64,000 nucleotides of DNA from Tatumella morbirosei (GTDB taxonomy: Bacteria > Pseudomonadota > Gammaproteobacteria > Enterobacterales > Enterobacteriaceae), in the NCBI RefSeq assembly GCF_000757425.2, contig NZ_JPKR02000004.1:682001-746000 (forward strand). The letters are read 5' to 3'. The notes below the pieces were generated by a model, which saw only the letters and a list, made by a program, of their open reading frames with translations, was not told the DNA's origin and did no database searches. How positions within the stretch are numbered: position 1 is the first letter of the stretch; every line of letters begins with the position of its first letter. The translations under genes were made by a program, and so were the position numbers. Of the stretch, positions 46,264 through 57,033 are shown piece by piece.

Positions 46264-47175
46264 ATGAGTAATACCGACGATATTCAGGAAACTGAAGAAC
46301 AAACCCTGCCCGACGATCAGCAAGCGGCACTTGATGATGGTCAGCCAACCGATAATGCCAGCGGTGGCGATGGTCAGGATGAGGGCTTCGAGATTGTCCT
46401 GGGTGACGACGAGAACAAACCGAAACAAGACCCGGCAACTAACGCCAAATTTGCACAGGCGCGTATTGAACGTAAGCGCCAGCGTGAAATTGAGCAGCAG
46501 CTTGAGGCTGTTAAGCGTGGCGAGGTGCCGGAGAATTTGCGTGTTAACCCTGACCTGCCTCCTCAGCCTGACATCAACCAGTATCTTTCTGATGAAGGGC
46601 TTGAGAAGTACGGTTACGACCAGACGCGGGCACTTGCAGCATTTAGTCAGGCTAATAACGAATGGCTGATTAAGGCTCAGGATGCCCGTAGCAATGCAGT
46701 CGCAGAGCAGGGGCGTAAGACCCATGAGTACACACAAAGCTCAACGCAGGCAGTCGAGGCAGTGCGCCGCCATTACGATTCGGCAGAGAAATTAAACCTA
46801 CCCGACTATCAGGAGAAAGAGGACAGTTTCCGGTCGCTGGTGCCCGAGGGTATCGACACCGAAATCATGCGCCTTTTCCCGGAGAAGTCGGCGGCCATCA
46901 TGTATCACCTGGGTGCAAACCCGGAGAAATTACGCCAAATCGTTGCGATGGACGGCCAACAGGCTCTCATCGAACTGGCCCGACTCGATGCAAAACTCAC
47001 GATTAAGCCTCGCGGTAAACCCGTATCAAAAGCGCCACCGGCTGATGAGGCTGTATCCGGCGATGTCACTGCTGCAAACCGTGAATCTCTGCAAAAGCAG
47101 ATGGATAAAGCGGCCAGAAGTGGCGACACGGAAACTTACCGCAAACTGAAAGCAAAACTTAAAGGAATCCGATAA
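46264..47175 (+). CDS. 8: scaffolding protein, P22 gp8-like
   Basis: 303 residues as in P22. Acidic disordered N-terminus, helical middle and basic C-terminal helix-turn-helix ([12 protein letters not shown]) that binds coat protein. It guides procapsid assembly and leaves before packaging ends. Confidence 0.94.
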   Translation: MSNTDDIQETEEQTLPDDQQAALDDGQPTDNASGGDGQDEGFEIVLGDDENKPKQDPATNAKFAQARIERKRQREIEQQLEAVKRGEVPENLRVNPDLPPQPDINQYLSDEGLEKYGYDQTRALAAFSQANNEWLIKAQDARSNAVAEQGRKTHEYTQSSTQAVEAVRRHYDSAEKLNLPDYQEKEDSFRSLVPEGIDTEIMRLFPEKSAAIMYHLGANPEKLRQIVAMDGQQALIELARLDAKLTIKPRGKPVSKAPPADEAVSGDVTAANRESLQKQMDKAARSGDTETYRKLKAKLKGIR

Positions 47176-48470
47176 TGGCTCTTAACGAAGGTCAGTTAGT
47201 AACCTACGCCATCGACGAGGTGATTAATACCGTCGAAAACCTGACGCCAATGGCGCAGAAAGCAACCAAATACACCCCGCCAGCCGCATCAATGCAGCGT
47301 TCAAGTAACACTGTATGGATGCCGGTAGAGCAGGAATCTCCAAGTCAGGAAGGTTGGGACCTGACAGGCAAAGAAACTGGCATTACTGAACTGAGCGTAG
47401 CTGTTAGCCTGGGCGACCCGGATAACGATTATTTCGCTCTCCGTGCCGACGATTTGCGCGATGAAACCAGTTATCGCCGCCGTATTCAGGCGTCAGCCCG
47501 TAAACTGGCGAACAATCTGGAACTGAAAATTGCCAACATGGCCGCCGATATGGGGTCTCTGGTGGTAACCGATCCGGACCAGATTAACGGTGATTCATCC
47601 AAAGGATGGGATTTTGTCGCCCATGCCGAAGCATTGATGTTCAGCCGTGAACTGAATCGCGATGCGGGTCTGTCATGGTTCTTCAACCCTGATGACTACC
47701 GCAGGGCTGGTTACAATCTGGTTGGGCGGGATATTTTCGGTAACGTGCCGGAAGATGCTTACAAATCAGGAACAATTCAGCGTCAGGTAGCTGGCTTTGA
47801 TGACGTCATGCGCTCTCCGAAACTTCCAACTCTGGCTGCGTCAACCGCAACCGGCGTCACTGTTTCCGGAGCTCAGTCATTCGCACCTCAGGCGTGGAAG
47901 CTGGACAACGATGGCAACAAAACCAACGTTGATAACCGATTCGCCACTGTCGCCGTGTCCAGCACTACCGGATTTAAACGTGGTGACAAAATCTCGTTTG
48001 CCGGTGTGAAGTTCCTCGGCCAGATGGCTAAGAACGTCCTGACCGATGACGCGACATTCTCAGTGGTTAACGTGGTTGATGGCGCCCATCTGGAAATCAC
48101 GCCGAAGCCGGTAGCTCTGAATGACACCAATCTGTCACCGGAACAGCGCGCTTACGCCAACGTAAACACCACTCTGGCAGATGCTACCGCTATCAACATC
48201 CTGAACGTGGCCACGACCAAAACAAACGTTTTTTGGGCTGATGATTCAATCCGTATCGTGTCACAGCCAATCCCTGCGAACAGCGACCTGTTTGCTGGCA
48301 TGAAAACGACTGCGTTTGATATCCCTGGCGTAGGTATCAGCGGAATCATGGCAACTCAGGGTGATATAGCTACCCTGACAGGTAAGTGTCGTATCGCGCT
48401 GTGGTATGGCGTGAACGCTACCCGTCCGGAAGCTATCGGTGTCGGCCTGGCTGGTCAGACTGCAGCTTAA
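47175..48470 (+). CDS. 5: major coat protein, P22 gp5-like
   Basis: 431 residues (P22: 430). HK97-fold coat protein with the inserted I-domain region expected around 220-345. Starts [20 protein letters not shown], close to P22. Coupled to gp8 by TAATG. Confidence 0.95.
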   Translation: MALNEGQLVTYAIDEVINTVENLTPMAQKATKYTPPAASMQRSSNTVWMPVEQESPSQEGWDLTGKETGITELSVAVSLGDPDNDYFALRADDLRDETSYRRRIQASARKLANNLELKIANMAADMGSLVVTDPDQINGDSSKGWDFVAHAEALMFSRELNRDAGLSWFFNPDDYRRAGYNLVGRDIFGNVPEDAYKSGTIQRQVAGFDDVMRSPKLPTLAASTATGVTVSGAQSFAPQAWKLDNDGNKTNVDNRFATVAVSSTTGFKRGDKISFAGVKFLGQMAKNVLTDDATFSVVNVVDGAHLEITPKPVALNDTNLSPEQRAYANVNTTLADATAINILNVATTKTNVFWADDSIRIVSQPIPANSDLFAGMKTTAFDIPGVGISGIMATQGDIATLTGKCRIALWYGVNATRPEAIGVGLAGQTAA

Positions 48471-48506
48471 TCAATGGGGCTTCGGCCCCTTTTTCGTGAG
48501 GCTGAT

Positions 48507-48695
48507 ATGGATACCGCAGTTTATAAGCCTGGCGGCCCATGTAAGGTATGGGGCGTAATGGCACACGTTAAAGTTGTTGACCACACAGAAGTAGAAAAAC
48601 ACGTAAAAGACGGCTGGCTTGATCACCCGTCGAAGCTATTTGATAAGCCAGGTCGCCGCAAGGCTAAGGCGGTTACTGATGCTGACTCAGACTAA
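48507..48695 (+). CDS. small head-region protein (62 aa)
   Basis: [20 protein letters not shown]..., start 48507 with GAGG upstream. Genes of this size lie between coat and gp4 in several P22-like phages. Role unknown. Overlaps gp4 by 17 bases. Confidence 0.7.
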   Translation: MDTAVYKPGGPCKVWGVMAHVKVVDHTEVEKHVKDGWLDHPSKLFDKPGRRKAKAVTDADSD

Positions 48696-49197
48696 AGGCG
48701 ATATTGTCCGCGCCGCCCTGCGAAAGCTGGGAATTGCTTCCGATGCCACGCTGACAGATGTCGAGCCGCAGTCAATGGAGGATGCCGTTAACGACCTCGA
48801 AATGATGATGGCCGAATGGTATCAGGATGGCCGGGGAATCATCACAGGCTATGTTTTTTCCAATGATGACAATCCGCCGGAAGAGGGTGACGACCACGGC
48901 ATGCGGTCCATTTCGGTCAGTGCTGTAGTTCATAATCTTGCGCTCCGTATCGCTCCTGATTACGTGGTTACTCCGGCCGACAAAGTTGTTACGACTGCCC
49001 GTTACGGCAAGGAGCGGTTGATGAAATCGACTGCTATCAGCCGCGCCGCAAGCATCGGATATTCCTACCCTCAACGGATGCCTGTTGGCTCCGGTAACCG
49101 CCTGGCAACTTACAACAACTGGAATTTCTACCCGGGGAATCAAAATGCCAATTCAGCAACTTCCACTGATGAAGGGGATAGCGAAGAGTCAGGTTAA
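48679..49197 (+). CDS. 4: tail accessory factor, P22 gp4-like
   Basis: 172 residues, similar to P22 gp4 ([20 protein letters not shown] and [20 protein letters not shown]). Dodecameric ring that closes the portal and, in P22, also has peptidoglycan hydrolase activity. Start 48679 matches P22. A longer acidic tail is present. Confidence 0.95.
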   Translation: MLTQTKGDIVRAALRKLGIASDATLTDVEPQSMEDAVNDLEMMMAEWYQDGRGIITGYVFSNDDNPPEEGDDHGMRSISVSAVVHNLALRIAPDYVVTPADKVVTTARYGKERLMKSTAISRAASIGYSYPQRMPVGSGNRLATYNNWNFYPGNQNANSATSTDEGDSEESG

Positions 49198-50572
49198 CGC
49201 TGATTACATTGATGCTTTACCTGTCAATATGCTGGCAACCCCGAAAGAAGTATTTAACTCTAACGGATATCTCAGGTCTTTCCCTGGCATTGATAAGCGC
49301 TCTGGTGTGGCTGGCCTGTCCAGGGGCGTACAGTTTAATACTCACGAATCTGTTGTATATCGGGTGCTGGGTGGGAAATTGTATCGCGGTCAGTCACAGG
49401 CGGGCGATGTGTCAGGATCCGGACGAATCAGCATGGCCCATTCAGCAACAAGTCAGGCTGTTGCCGCAAACGGAGTGCTGACACTTTACCGTTATGACGG
49501 AACCACCAAAACGCTGCAAAACTGGCCGTCAACTGAGGGTGATGTGACCTATGCACAGTACGATATTGGCTCAGTTCGTGATGTCTGCCGGTTGCGTGGT
49601 CGTTACCTTTGGGTAAAAGATGGCTCTCAGGACTTCGGAGTAACGGACCTTGAGGATGAATCACACCCTGACCAGTACCGACCGTTCTATACCGCAGAAA
49701 GTCAGCCTGACGGCATTCTTGCCTGTGATACCTGGCGTGATTTTGCGGTGATGTTCGGCTCTGCCACAATCGAATATTTCTCTCTTACCGGATCAACTGA
49801 TACCAGTGCGGCTATTTACGTTTCTCAGCCGTCACTGATGGTACAGAAAGGCATTGCCGGAACACGCTGTAAATGCAAATTTGGTGATTCTCATGCGTTC
49901 ATCAGCAACCCGTCAGGCGGTGCGCCATCTGTTTATGCGATAAGCCAAGGTTCTGCTGCCCCAATTGCTACTGCGAGCATTGAGAAGATATTGCGCAGTT
50001 ATTCAGCATCAGACCTTTCCTCTGCAGTTATGGAAACGCTACGGTTTGATGGTCATGAGTTAATGATTATCCACCTTCCTGACCATGTCCTCTGCTATGA
50101 CGCATCAGCAAGCAGCAACGGGCCGCAGTGGAATATCCTGAAAACCGGGCTCTATGATTCACCTCATCGCAGCATTGATTTCATGTTTGAAGGCAATCAA
50201 ATCACTTGTGGCGATAAAACAGAATCAGTGACCGGTCAGCTTAATTTTTCATCATCTTCACAATACGGAGTTCAGCAGGAACATCTGCTTTACACGCCTT
50301 TGTTCAAGGCTGACAACATGCGGGTGTTTGATTTCGAACTTGAAGCATCGACCGGCGTTGCTCAGGTGGCTGACAGGCTGTTTTTATCCGCTACGACTGA
50401 CGGAATTAACTTTGGTCGTGAGCAAATGATTGAGCAAAACTCACCATTCGCATATGACCGGCGCGTTTTGTGGCGCAGATTTGGGCGGATTCGAAAGAAT
50501 GTTGGCGTGAAGGTAAGGATTATAACTTCTTCTCCTGTGACCCTGTCAGGGTGTCAGGTAAGGCTGGAATAA
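49145..50572 (+). CDS. 10: tail hub / packaged DNA stabilisation protein, P22 gp10-like
   Basis: 475 residues (P22: 472). Starts [20 protein letters not shown] and ends [13 protein letters not shown] as in P22. Hexameric beta-propeller hub below gp4 that carries the tailspikes and needle. Confidence 0.95.
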   Translation: MPIQQLPLMKGIAKSQVNADYIDALPVNMLATPKEVFNSNGYLRSFPGIDKRSGVAGLSRGVQFNTHESVVYRVLGGKLYRGQSQAGDVSGSGRISMAHSATSQAVAANGVLTLYRYDGTTKTLQNWPSTEGDVTYAQYDIGSVRDVCRLRGRYLWVKDGSQDFGVTDLEDESHPDQYRPFYTAESQPDGILACDTWRDFAVMFGSATIEYFSLTGSTDTSAAIYVSQPSLMVQKGIAGTRCKCKFGDSHAFISNPSGGAPSVYAISQGSAAPIATASIEKILRSYSASDLSSAVMETLRFDGHELMIIHLPDHVLCYDASASSNGPQWNILKTGLYDSPHRSIDFMFEGNQITCGDKTESVTGQLNFSSSSQYGVQQEHLLYTPLFKADNMRVFDFELEASTGVAQVADRLFLSATTDGINFGREQMIEQNSPFAYDRRVLWRRFGRIRKNVGVKVRIITSSPVTLSGCQVRLE

Positions 50573-51345
50573 TGGCTGATACATCACTACAAGCGCCAGT
50601 AACCGTCCAGGCGTCAAGAATCGACGCAACATTACTCCCAAAAGGATTCAGTCAACCGTATTCTCTCTATGTTATTCAGCAAAGTTCCGACCTCGGGGCG
50701 GTTGCAGGAAAGGCAAATGAGGCAGGAAATGGCGCCTATGATGCTCAGGTGAAAAACGATGAGCAGGATGTGGAATTAGCTGATCACGAAAAGCGACTGA
50801 CTGCAGCAGAAACGGAGCTGGCAGATCATGAACAACGGTTACAGGCTGCCGAAACCGAACTTGCTGACCATGAGCAAAGAATAACGGCTGCAGAAACTGA
50901 GTTATCCGACCATGAGAAACGAATTTCAGCCAATGAAACCGAACTGTCAGACCATGAATCACGAATAACTCAGAACACTGACGATATTTCATCACTGGAA
51001 ACCGCTCAGCAGACCGACAGGGGCGATATTGACAAAATATCAGCCGATTACCTGTCTAAAAGTGCCACAACCTCACAGAGCCTGTCAGGGCCGTTAAATG
51101 TCGCATCATCATACTCTGTGAACGGCACAAAAGTTATTGGTCCACGGCAAACCGGATGGACGCTATCAACCGGCACCGCAAACAAGGCAGCATTTAACGC
51201 CGACCAGAGCTACACCGTTGGCTCTGTCTATTCTCAGACTGAAATACAGGCCATTGTCCAGGCGCTTATCGAAACCCGGCAGCGGGTAAAGGCGCTTGAG
51301 GATATGGCGGTAACTCACGGGCTTATCTCTAATGCAACGACTTGA
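50572..51345 (+). CDS. 26: tail needle, P22 gp26-like
   Basis: 257 residues (P22: 233). N-terminal plug (LYVIQQSSDLGAVAGKANE) and a C-terminal tip end as in P22 (LSGPLNVASSYSVNGTKV). Between them are five 14-residue repeats, consensus ELADHEQRLTAAET, residues 68-137, which lengthen the trimeric coiled coil. It plugs the portal channel and probes the cell envelope. Confidence 0.94.
   Translation: MADTSLQAPVTVQASRIDATLLPKGFSQPYSLYVIQQSSDLGAVAGKANEAGNGAYDAQVKNDEQDVELADHEKRLTAAETELADHEQRLQAAETELADHEQRITAAETELSDHEKRISANETELSDHESRITQNTDDISSLETAQQTDRGDIDKISADYLSKSATTSQSLSGPLNVASSYSVNGTKVIGPRQTGWTLSTGTANKAAFNADQSYTVGSVYSQTEIQAIVQALIETRQRVKALEDMAVTHGLISNATT
50773..50982 (+). repeat. five tandem 42-bp repeats in the needle gene
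   Basis: Each unit encodes about 14 residues of the form E-L-(A/S)-D-H-E-x-R. Units are imperfect, so the tract is expanded by duplication and then diverged. Confidence 0.85.
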
Positions 51346-51712
51346 TGCAGTGACCGGTTCGCAGCTAATGAGGCTGTGGGGCGTTCCTTTATGGCCTGAT
51401 TTAGAGGCTGACTATCTGTTATGGCGTGATTGTGGGATTTTCGTTTGCATGGATTTCGGTGATCACGTCGATTTGCATATGGCGATGAGGAAAGGCGACC
51501 GGCACAAATGTCGTGATGCAGTGTCCGATGTTTTGTCAGTCATCGGTGACCGGGAGGTCAGGGCTCCGATTCTCGAAGAAAGTAAGCACGTGTGCAATCT
51601 TGCGCGAAAGTTTGGGTTTGTCGAGACATGGCGCGGAAACACTGAATTTACAGATGGCCGTACCGGTGGCCTGATTATTATGACGAGGTTTAAAAATGGG
51701 CGGAATCGCTAA
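51332..51712 (+). CDS. DUF2824-like (GNAT-fold) phage protein
   Basis: 126 residues. The pattern DAVSDVLSVIGDREVRAPI, then VCNLARKFGFVETW and a final beta strand, suggests a GNAT-like acetyltransferase fold as in DUF2824 proteins of Sf6/HK620-like phages. It sits where P22 has gene 14, but is not similar to P22 gp14. Role unknown. Confidence 0.7.
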   Translation: MQRLDAVTGSQLMRLWGVPLWPDLEADYLLWRDCGIFVCMDFGDHVDLHMAMRKGDRHKCRDAVSDVLSVIGDREVRAPILEESKHVCNLARKFGFVETWRGNTEFTDGRTGGLIIMTRFKNGRNR

Positions 51713-52262
51713 AGGTATCGGGAAAGTAGTTGGCTCAATTACAGGGGCTAATCAGGCGGCACAGGCTCAGACAGATGCAGCCAATCAGTCAAACGCAACA
51801 GCATTACAGATTTACAATCAGCAGGCGGCCACTCTGAAGCCGTTTGTTCAGTCCGGGCAATCTTATCTGACAGGCCTGAATAGCGTGTTAAACAACCGTT
51901 CTGGAACTCTGAATGACTATTACAATTCGTCAGAATATGCAGGGTTGGCTAATCAGGCGCGTTATCAGCAATTAGCCTCTGCTGAGGCAACAGGTGGGCT
52001 TGGTTCAACAGCGACGAGTAACGGTTTGGCTTCAATTGCTCCGCAGCTTGGGGAAGCATACCTTAATGACCGGTATAACCAGTTGCTGGGCGGTGTGAAT
52101 GTCGGGCTGAGTGCTGCTGGCGCTTCCAATGCAGCGGCTGGGACATATTCCAGCAATGTGCAAAATAACCTTTCGCAAATCGGCGCGGCACAGGCTGGCA
52201 ATTCTCTGGCTAATGGATCGACACTCACGCAGGGCATCGGCTTTCTTGCTGGTCTGTTTTAA
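51696..52262 (+). CDS. 7: DNA ejection protein, P22 gp7-like
   Basis: 188 residues. Gly/Ala/Gln/Ser-rich with MGGIAKGIGKVVGSITGAN at the start, typical of gp7-type ejection proteins that leave the virion to form part of the DNA conduit. Position before 20 and 16 fits. Confidence 0.88.
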   Translation: MGGIAKGIGKVVGSITGANQAAQAQTDAANQSNATALQIYNQQAATLKPFVQSGQSYLTGLNSVLNNRSGTLNDYYNSSEYAGLANQARYQQLASAEATGGLGSTATSNGLASIAPQLGEAYLNDRYNQLLGGVNVGLSAAGASNAAAGTYSSNVQNNLSQIGAAQAGNSLANGSTLTQGIGFLAGLF

Positions 52263-52273
52263 TCGGGGGAATC

Positions 52274-53548
52274 ATGGCTATTCAACCAATTGACTATAGC
52301 TCGCCAAATGCTGGATTTTTACAGGGAATGCAGACCGCCGCAGCCTATAAGCAAAACCAGCAACAGAACCAGGCTATTGATAGCGCAAATCAGTTTAAGC
52401 AGGACTGGCAGGGGGCTTATGGTGATCCTGAGAAAATGAATGCACTTGCAGCGAAATATCCTGACCAGATGCAGACTATCGCTCAGGGTATTGGGTATCA
52501 GGATGCCAATCACCAGGCAGCACTTGGCGCAGCCGCAGGAGATTTGCGTGTGGCTATGGCTACCGGAAATCCTCAGGCTGTCATGTCAGCAGCACAGCAA
52601 CACGCCTCTACATTGCAGAGTATCGGATCATCTCCTGATGAAGTGGCGACAATGTACCAGAATGACCCTAATCACCTCGGCCAAATTGTCGATGCTGTTG
52701 GGATGACCTCTCTTGGCCCCCAAGGCTATTACAATACTCAGGCCAAAAATGCTCAGTTAACGCAGCAGGGCGCTGCCACGAATGCAAATATCCAGCTTGG
52801 TCAGCAACGGCTGCAGCAGCAGTACCAACAAAACCAGTTTGACAACCAACTGAATCAGCAGAAGTTCCAGCATCAGATTCAGCAGGATTACACAAACAAT
52901 GGGTTTAATGCTCAGAAACTTGATATTCAGAAAGGCGACCAAGCTATTAAGCAGCAAATGGCAAACCAGACCGGCCAGAAAGATGTTGCCAGCGTACAGA
53001 ATCAGCAATTCCAGCAGGTCCAGAAAAAGCAGGACTTTGTTAACGGTTACGACCAGCAGGTAAACAGCACTTTAGGGATGCTTACCACACTCAACCAGGT
53101 TAAGCAGATCAACCCTTCCACTTTCAACGGTATTTGGGGTGCCCAGGGTTATGTAAACCGAAATCTGCCGGGCTCTGATTCGGCAGATGCATGGTCGCAG
53201 ATTACGCAGATGCAGGCTCAGGCGCGACAGATGGGTGTAATCGGGATGCGTGGCACTGGTCCGGTTTCAGATTCTGAAGGTCAGGCCGCCGCCAGTGCGT
53301 TCCTTAACTTACAGCCAAGTGTTTCAGCAGACCGCGCAAGGTCAATTATCAACAACTGGCAACAGGTATTACAGCGGCAGGTTAATTACCTGAACAGCCA
53401 GAAATCTCTGGTCGATAAATACCGGTCAGATGTTCAGTCTTACTCTGGTCCTCAGCAGTCATCTGCTCCGCAGGTCGGACAATCTGAAGGTGGCTACACC
53501 TATACAGGCGGTGACCCTTCATCACCCAATAGCTGGAGAAAAAATTAA
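52274..53548 (+). CDS. 20: DNA ejection protein, P22 gp20-like
   Basis: 424 residues, extremely Gln/Asn-rich and coiled-coil-prone (residues 150-260). Lies between 7 and 16. P22 gp20 (about 471) is injected ahead of the DNA and helps cross the envelope. Confidence 0.88.
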   Translation: MAIQPIDYSSPNAGFLQGMQTAAAYKQNQQQNQAIDSANQFKQDWQGAYGDPEKMNALAAKYPDQMQTIAQGIGYQDANHQAALGAAAGDLRVAMATGNPQAVMSAAQQHASTLQSIGSSPDEVATMYQNDPNHLGQIVDAVGMTSLGPQGYYNTQAKNAQLTQQGAATNANIQLGQQRLQQQYQQNQFDNQLNQQKFQHQIQQDYTNNGFNAQKLDIQKGDQAIKQQMANQTGQKDVASVQNQQFQQVQKKQDFVNGYDQQVNSTLGMLTTLNQVKQINPSTFNGIWGAQGYVNRNLPGSDSADAWSQITQMQAQARQMGVIGMRGTGPVSDSEGQAAASAFLNLQPSVSADRARSIINNWQQVLQRQVNYLNSQKSLVDKYRSDVQSYSGPQQSSAPQVGQSEGGYTYTGGDPSSPNSWRKN

Positions 53549-56202
53549 TGGCAGGTCCGTGGGAAAACTATCAGAGCAGTACACAGCCTGGGAATTCTTC
53601 CGGACCGTGGCAAAACTATCAAAGTCAGCAGTCGGCACCTCAGCAGGGTGCCGATGTTGTTTCTGCGACCGAGCAAAAGTATGGTATCCCGTCAGGGTTA
53701 CTCAGTGCTGTAATCAGCAAAGAATCGAGCGGAAACCCTAATGCGGTTAGCCCGAAAGGCGCAATCGGACTCGGTCAGGTCATGCCTGAAACGGCAAAAG
53801 GGATGGGCTATAACCCTGAAAGACTGAAATCTGACCCTGATATGCAGGTTGATGCCGCAGGTAAATATCTCGGGCAGATGCTGAGACAGAACGGAGGGGA
53901 TGTTACTTCGGCGCTGGCTTCCTATAACTGGGGCCCTGGAAACGTCCAGAAATACCAGTCCGGACAGAACCAGTCGATGCCTGCAGAGACTCAGAATTAC
54001 ATCAATGACCCTCGGTTTGCTCAGTGGACCCAACAGCAACGACCACAGCCCGGATCGTCCGGAGAAATGGATTATCTAAGCCAGGAATCAAACCAGCCAT
54101 GGGAAACAAGCCAGCCATCTCCCACGCTTACCCAGGATGTTGAACAGGCAGGTAAAGGGTTATTACAGGCTGGCGTTAACGTGGCGAATATCCCCGGAAG
54201 CGTAGTTAATACCGCGCTGGATGCTGTGGGAGTTCCTAAACAGGATCAGGTATATCAGTTTCAGTTGCCTAAAAACATGCAGCCAACAGACCAGTACGCA
54301 CAACTTGGGGCAGAAATTGGGCCTTATCTTGTGCCTGGTGTTGGTGCAGAAAAAGCGGCAGCGGCCACAGCTTCAGCCGTTGGAGCATCCAGAACAGAAC
54401 GTGCAGCAAATCAGGTTGCCAGTATGCTGTCTGAAAACCTCGTCGGTACGCTGGCAGGCTCACAGCAAAATGGACAGATTGACCCGACTCAGTTATTGGA
54501 AAATACCGCTATGGGTCTGGCTGGTTCATCAGTGGCAAGGGCGGTTCCGGCAGTATTTAATGGTGTTCGCGGTGCTGTCCGTGATAGTCGTGTAGCTTCT
54601 GAGGCACCGATCCCACAACAACAGCCAGCGCCAGCGCAGACACAATCATCACCTTCTCCGGAAGGTGTAGCATCTGACACTGCACAAAATTATACCAGGG
54701 CTGCTCAGTCCGGTAATCAGGGGCGTATTCAGCAGGTAGTAAATGATATACAGCCTGACCAGAATGTGACTGATGCAATGAAGCGCCTCGACCTTGATCC
54801 GGATGACATGCTAGAGGCTTATACCTCTGGTAATGATGCATTTAAAGCGGTTCAGATGGGGCTGGCATCACAGGATGAATCAGCACTTGGCGCGGTTCGC
54901 CGTGACTCAATTAACCGGATTTCTAACCGTGCGTCACAGATTATTGATGATGCCGGCGCAATGCCTGACCGGTTATCAATGAATGACAAATTTGTTTCTG
55001 ATTTCAACGCGACCAGAAACGCGCTCAAGGCTCAGGAAAATTCGCTATATAAGCCTGTTCAGGATGCTATTCCGGCGAAAGCATCGGTAGACCCTGTGAA
55101 CACCAGAAATTATCTCGACCAGCTGGCAGATGAGCAGGGCGGTTACCAGTTCTTATCTCCGGTGGAAAAGAAAGTTTATGAGGCTGTATCACCGACAACG
55201 GACAAGGCAGGGGCACCAACTTACGCCAGGCTTAACGCAATGAGGTCAACAGTCGGGGAAGAGCTAAACAAAGCTGGAACGCCGTTCGGTAGTGCGGAGG
55301 AAAGAAATTTAAGCGCACTTTACTCTAAATTGTCTGATGACCGTGATGCAGTAGCGAGGCAGGCGGGGTTTGGTGACCAGATTCGTGCCGCTAACGCTGT
55401 TACAGCGCAGCGCAAGATGATGGAAAAGAGAATGTATTCGCTGATGGGAAAAGACCTGTCAGGGGACGTCACAGCGCGTGCTCATAACGCCTTAACTGGC
55501 CTGAGTAACGGCAATACAAAAGCATTTAACCAGCTTATGCAGGCTGTACCGGATAAGGCAACCCGATCGCAACTTATCGCCACAGGGATGCGGGATATGC
55601 TACGTAAGGGTAGTAGGTCAGACCTCGCTAACAATATTAACGGCTTTGTCGATTATTACGGCTCTCTCAAACGTAACGGAAGCATCAGATTGCTACATCG
55701 TGAACTTCCGGCTGACACTGTTCGTCAGCTTGAGGACATGTATACGATTACCCGTAACGTTAAGTCTGCCAATCAGTATTATCTCGCGACCGGTAAACTT
55801 AAATCGTTCCTGGATAAATTTGAGCAGCCTGGCGGATTCCTGGATAAGCTGGCCACGCATGGGAAGATGGCAACCATTGCTACGGTATTGGGTCATGTTC
55901 CTGTTGCCGGTCCGGTACTGAATACTGCAATTGCTGCGCAGATGGGCGCGAAAGCAGCCACAAGGAAAACAGGGTCAGAAGCTGTTCAGGAGTTAATGAG
56001 CAGTCCTGAATGGAAGCGTCTTGCGTCACTTGCCAGAAATAAGCCCTCAGCGCAGGTTCAGGATAAGATTGTTTCCAGCGCTGAAAAGCGGATCGCCAGA
56101 ACATCGGCATGGAGAGAGTTTTACCGGACACTCCCGGCGGCAGAGAAAGGAAAAATTGCCAGGCTTGGGATTATTGGCTGGCTGTCGGGCGATGATTACT
56201 GA
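53548..56202 (+). CDS. 16: DNA ejection protein gp16-like with fused lytic transglycosylase
   Basis: 884 residues, much longer than P22 gp16 (609). Residues about 30-135 form an SLT-type lytic transglycosylase: SKESSGNPNAVSPKG with the catalytic Glu, GLGQVMPETA and LASYNWGPGNV. The rest is Ala-rich with a hydrophobic segment near 205-225, then a long helical part ending like ejection proteins. It likely cuts peptidoglycan and helps move DNA over the inner membrane. Confidence 0.9.
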   Translation: MAGPWENYQSSTQPGNSSGPWQNYQSQQSAPQQGADVVSATEQKYGIPSGLLSAVISKESSGNPNAVSPKGAIGLGQVMPETAKGMGYNPERLKSDPDMQVDAAGKYLGQMLRQNGGDVTSALASYNWGPGNVQKYQSGQNQSMPAETQNYINDPRFAQWTQQQRPQPGSSGEMDYLSQESNQPWETSQPSPTLTQDVEQAGKGLLQAGVNVANIPGSVVNTALDAVGVPKQDQVYQFQLPKNMQPTDQYAQLGAEIGPYLVPGVGAEKAAAATASAVGASRTERAANQVASMLSENLVGTLAGSQQNGQIDPTQLLENTAMGLAGSSVARAVPAVFNGVRGAVRDSRVASEAPIPQQQPAPAQTQSSPSPEGVASDTAQNYTRAAQSGNQGRIQQVVNDIQPDQNVTDAMKRLDLDPDDMLEAYTSGNDAFKAVQMGLASQDESALGAVRRDSINRISNRASQIIDDAGAMPDRLSMNDKFVSDFNATRNALKAQENSLYKPVQDAIPAKASVDPVNTRNYLDQLADEQGGYQFLSPVEKKVYEAVSPTTDKAGAPTYARLNAMRSTVGEELNKAGTPFGSAEERNLSALYSKLSDDRDAVARQAGFGDQIRAANAVTAQRKMMEKRMYSLMGKDLSGDVTARAHNALTGLSNGNTKAFNQLMQAVPDKATRSQLIATGMRDMLRKGSRSDLANNINGFVDYYGSLKRNGSIRLLHRELPADTVRQLEDMYTITRNVKSANQYYLATGKLKSFLDKFEQPGGFLDKLATHGKMATIATVLGHVPVAGPVLNTAIAAQMGAKAATRKTGSEAVQELMSSPEWKRLASLARNKPSAQVQDKIVSSAEKRIARTSAWREFYRTLPAAEKGKIARLGIIGWLSGDDY

Positions 56203-56534
56203 CGTTTTATCTTTTCAAAAACGCCAACAATGGCGCTGATTATAATGAATGCCCCACCGAAGCATAACACGATGGTCAGCGCCTTAATTTTGTGTGGGAA
56301 GAAGGTATCAGCGATAATCGCCAGGACAACGAAACCAGCGAAAGGAGCGATTGCATTTATAAATTTTGCAGCTTGCTCTTTGTTGTTCCTGACTAAAGAA
56401 ACCGATCTCCTGGTGATTTTTGTTAAAAGCAGAACAACCCCCAATGCAGCGATGATATACAGAAGGGGAGGCCAGAACCTTATCGCTACAATGAGCGATG
56501 AAATGGCGATTATTAACTGAATTACGGGATGCAT
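56196..56534 (-). CDS. small membrane protein at the sieA position
   Basis: 112 residues with about four membrane helices (IAISSLIVAIRFWPPLLYII; FAGFVVLAIIADTFF; IVLCFGGAFIIISAIVGVF). Convergent with gene 16, overlapping by seven bases. In P22 the same place and strand hold sieA (superinfection exclusion). No sequence match to SieA is claimed; exclusion is inferred from place and topology. Confidence 0.65.
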   Translation of the reverse strand: MHPVIQLIIAISSLIVAIRFWPPLLYIIAALGVVLLLTKITRRSVSLVRNNKEQAAKFINAIAPFAGFVVLAIIADTFFPHKIKALTIVLCFGGAFIIISAIVGVFEKIKRQ

Positions 56535-56535
56535 A

Positions 56536-56973
56536 TCAGTAACTGTTACACGTTACGCTATTACCGTAACCAGTGCAGTTTGTTGTTACAGGCCTGTTCA
56601 CCGGCACCGATTTTGACTGATTTGTGTATATCTGTTGGGGTGAATTAACCGCATTATTGATTGCGATAACTCTCTGGTTAGCTAACGCATCCTGTTTCTG
56701 CTTGATATTCACGTACAGGCTCTGAAGTTCAAATCTTGCCTGTGCATCTGTCATCTTGCCATGATCCACTGCTTCACCCAGCATTCTAGCCGCATTAACA
56801 TATAACTTAGGTGTATCAGCCCTAGACATCCTGAAATCAGATTTAACGTCACTATCAAGGCAGTTGGCTACATCTGAAAGCTTTGAATATCTCTGTTCAC
56901 ACTGGTTTTGATAGTCACCAACGGTTGTGCATCCGGCCAGAACCAGAGGGAGCAACAGGAATAATTTTTTCAT
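56536..56973 (-). CDS. lipoprotein of the immI-like region
   Basis: 145 residues with a clear lipoprotein signal (LLLPLVLAGCTTVG). The mature part has Cys pairs and a Thr/Asn-rich end. One base separates its stop from the next start, so it is coupled to the membrane protein. Lysogen-expressed phage lipoproteins often block receptors or DNA entry. Confidence 0.75.
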   Translation of the reverse strand: MKKLFLLLPLVLAGCTTVGDYQNQCEQRYSKLSDVANCLDSDVKSDFRMSRADTPKLYVNAARMLGEAVDHGKMTDAQARFELQSLYVNIKQKQDALANQRVIAINNAVNSPQQIYTNQSKSVPVNRPVTTNCTGYGNSVTCNSY

Positions 56974-57033
56974 GCGTTAACTCTCATTAGTTTTTATGAA
57001 GAATAGCACTGGGTTGATGCAATTTAACGCAAT

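Noticed and set aside
50773..50982. CRISPR-like tandem repeats
   Set aside because: In-frame protein-coding repeats of a coiled coil, with no unique spacers.
51332..51712. P22 gene 14 homologue
   Set aside because: Same place but different sequence and length; a GNAT/DUF2824-like fold fits better.
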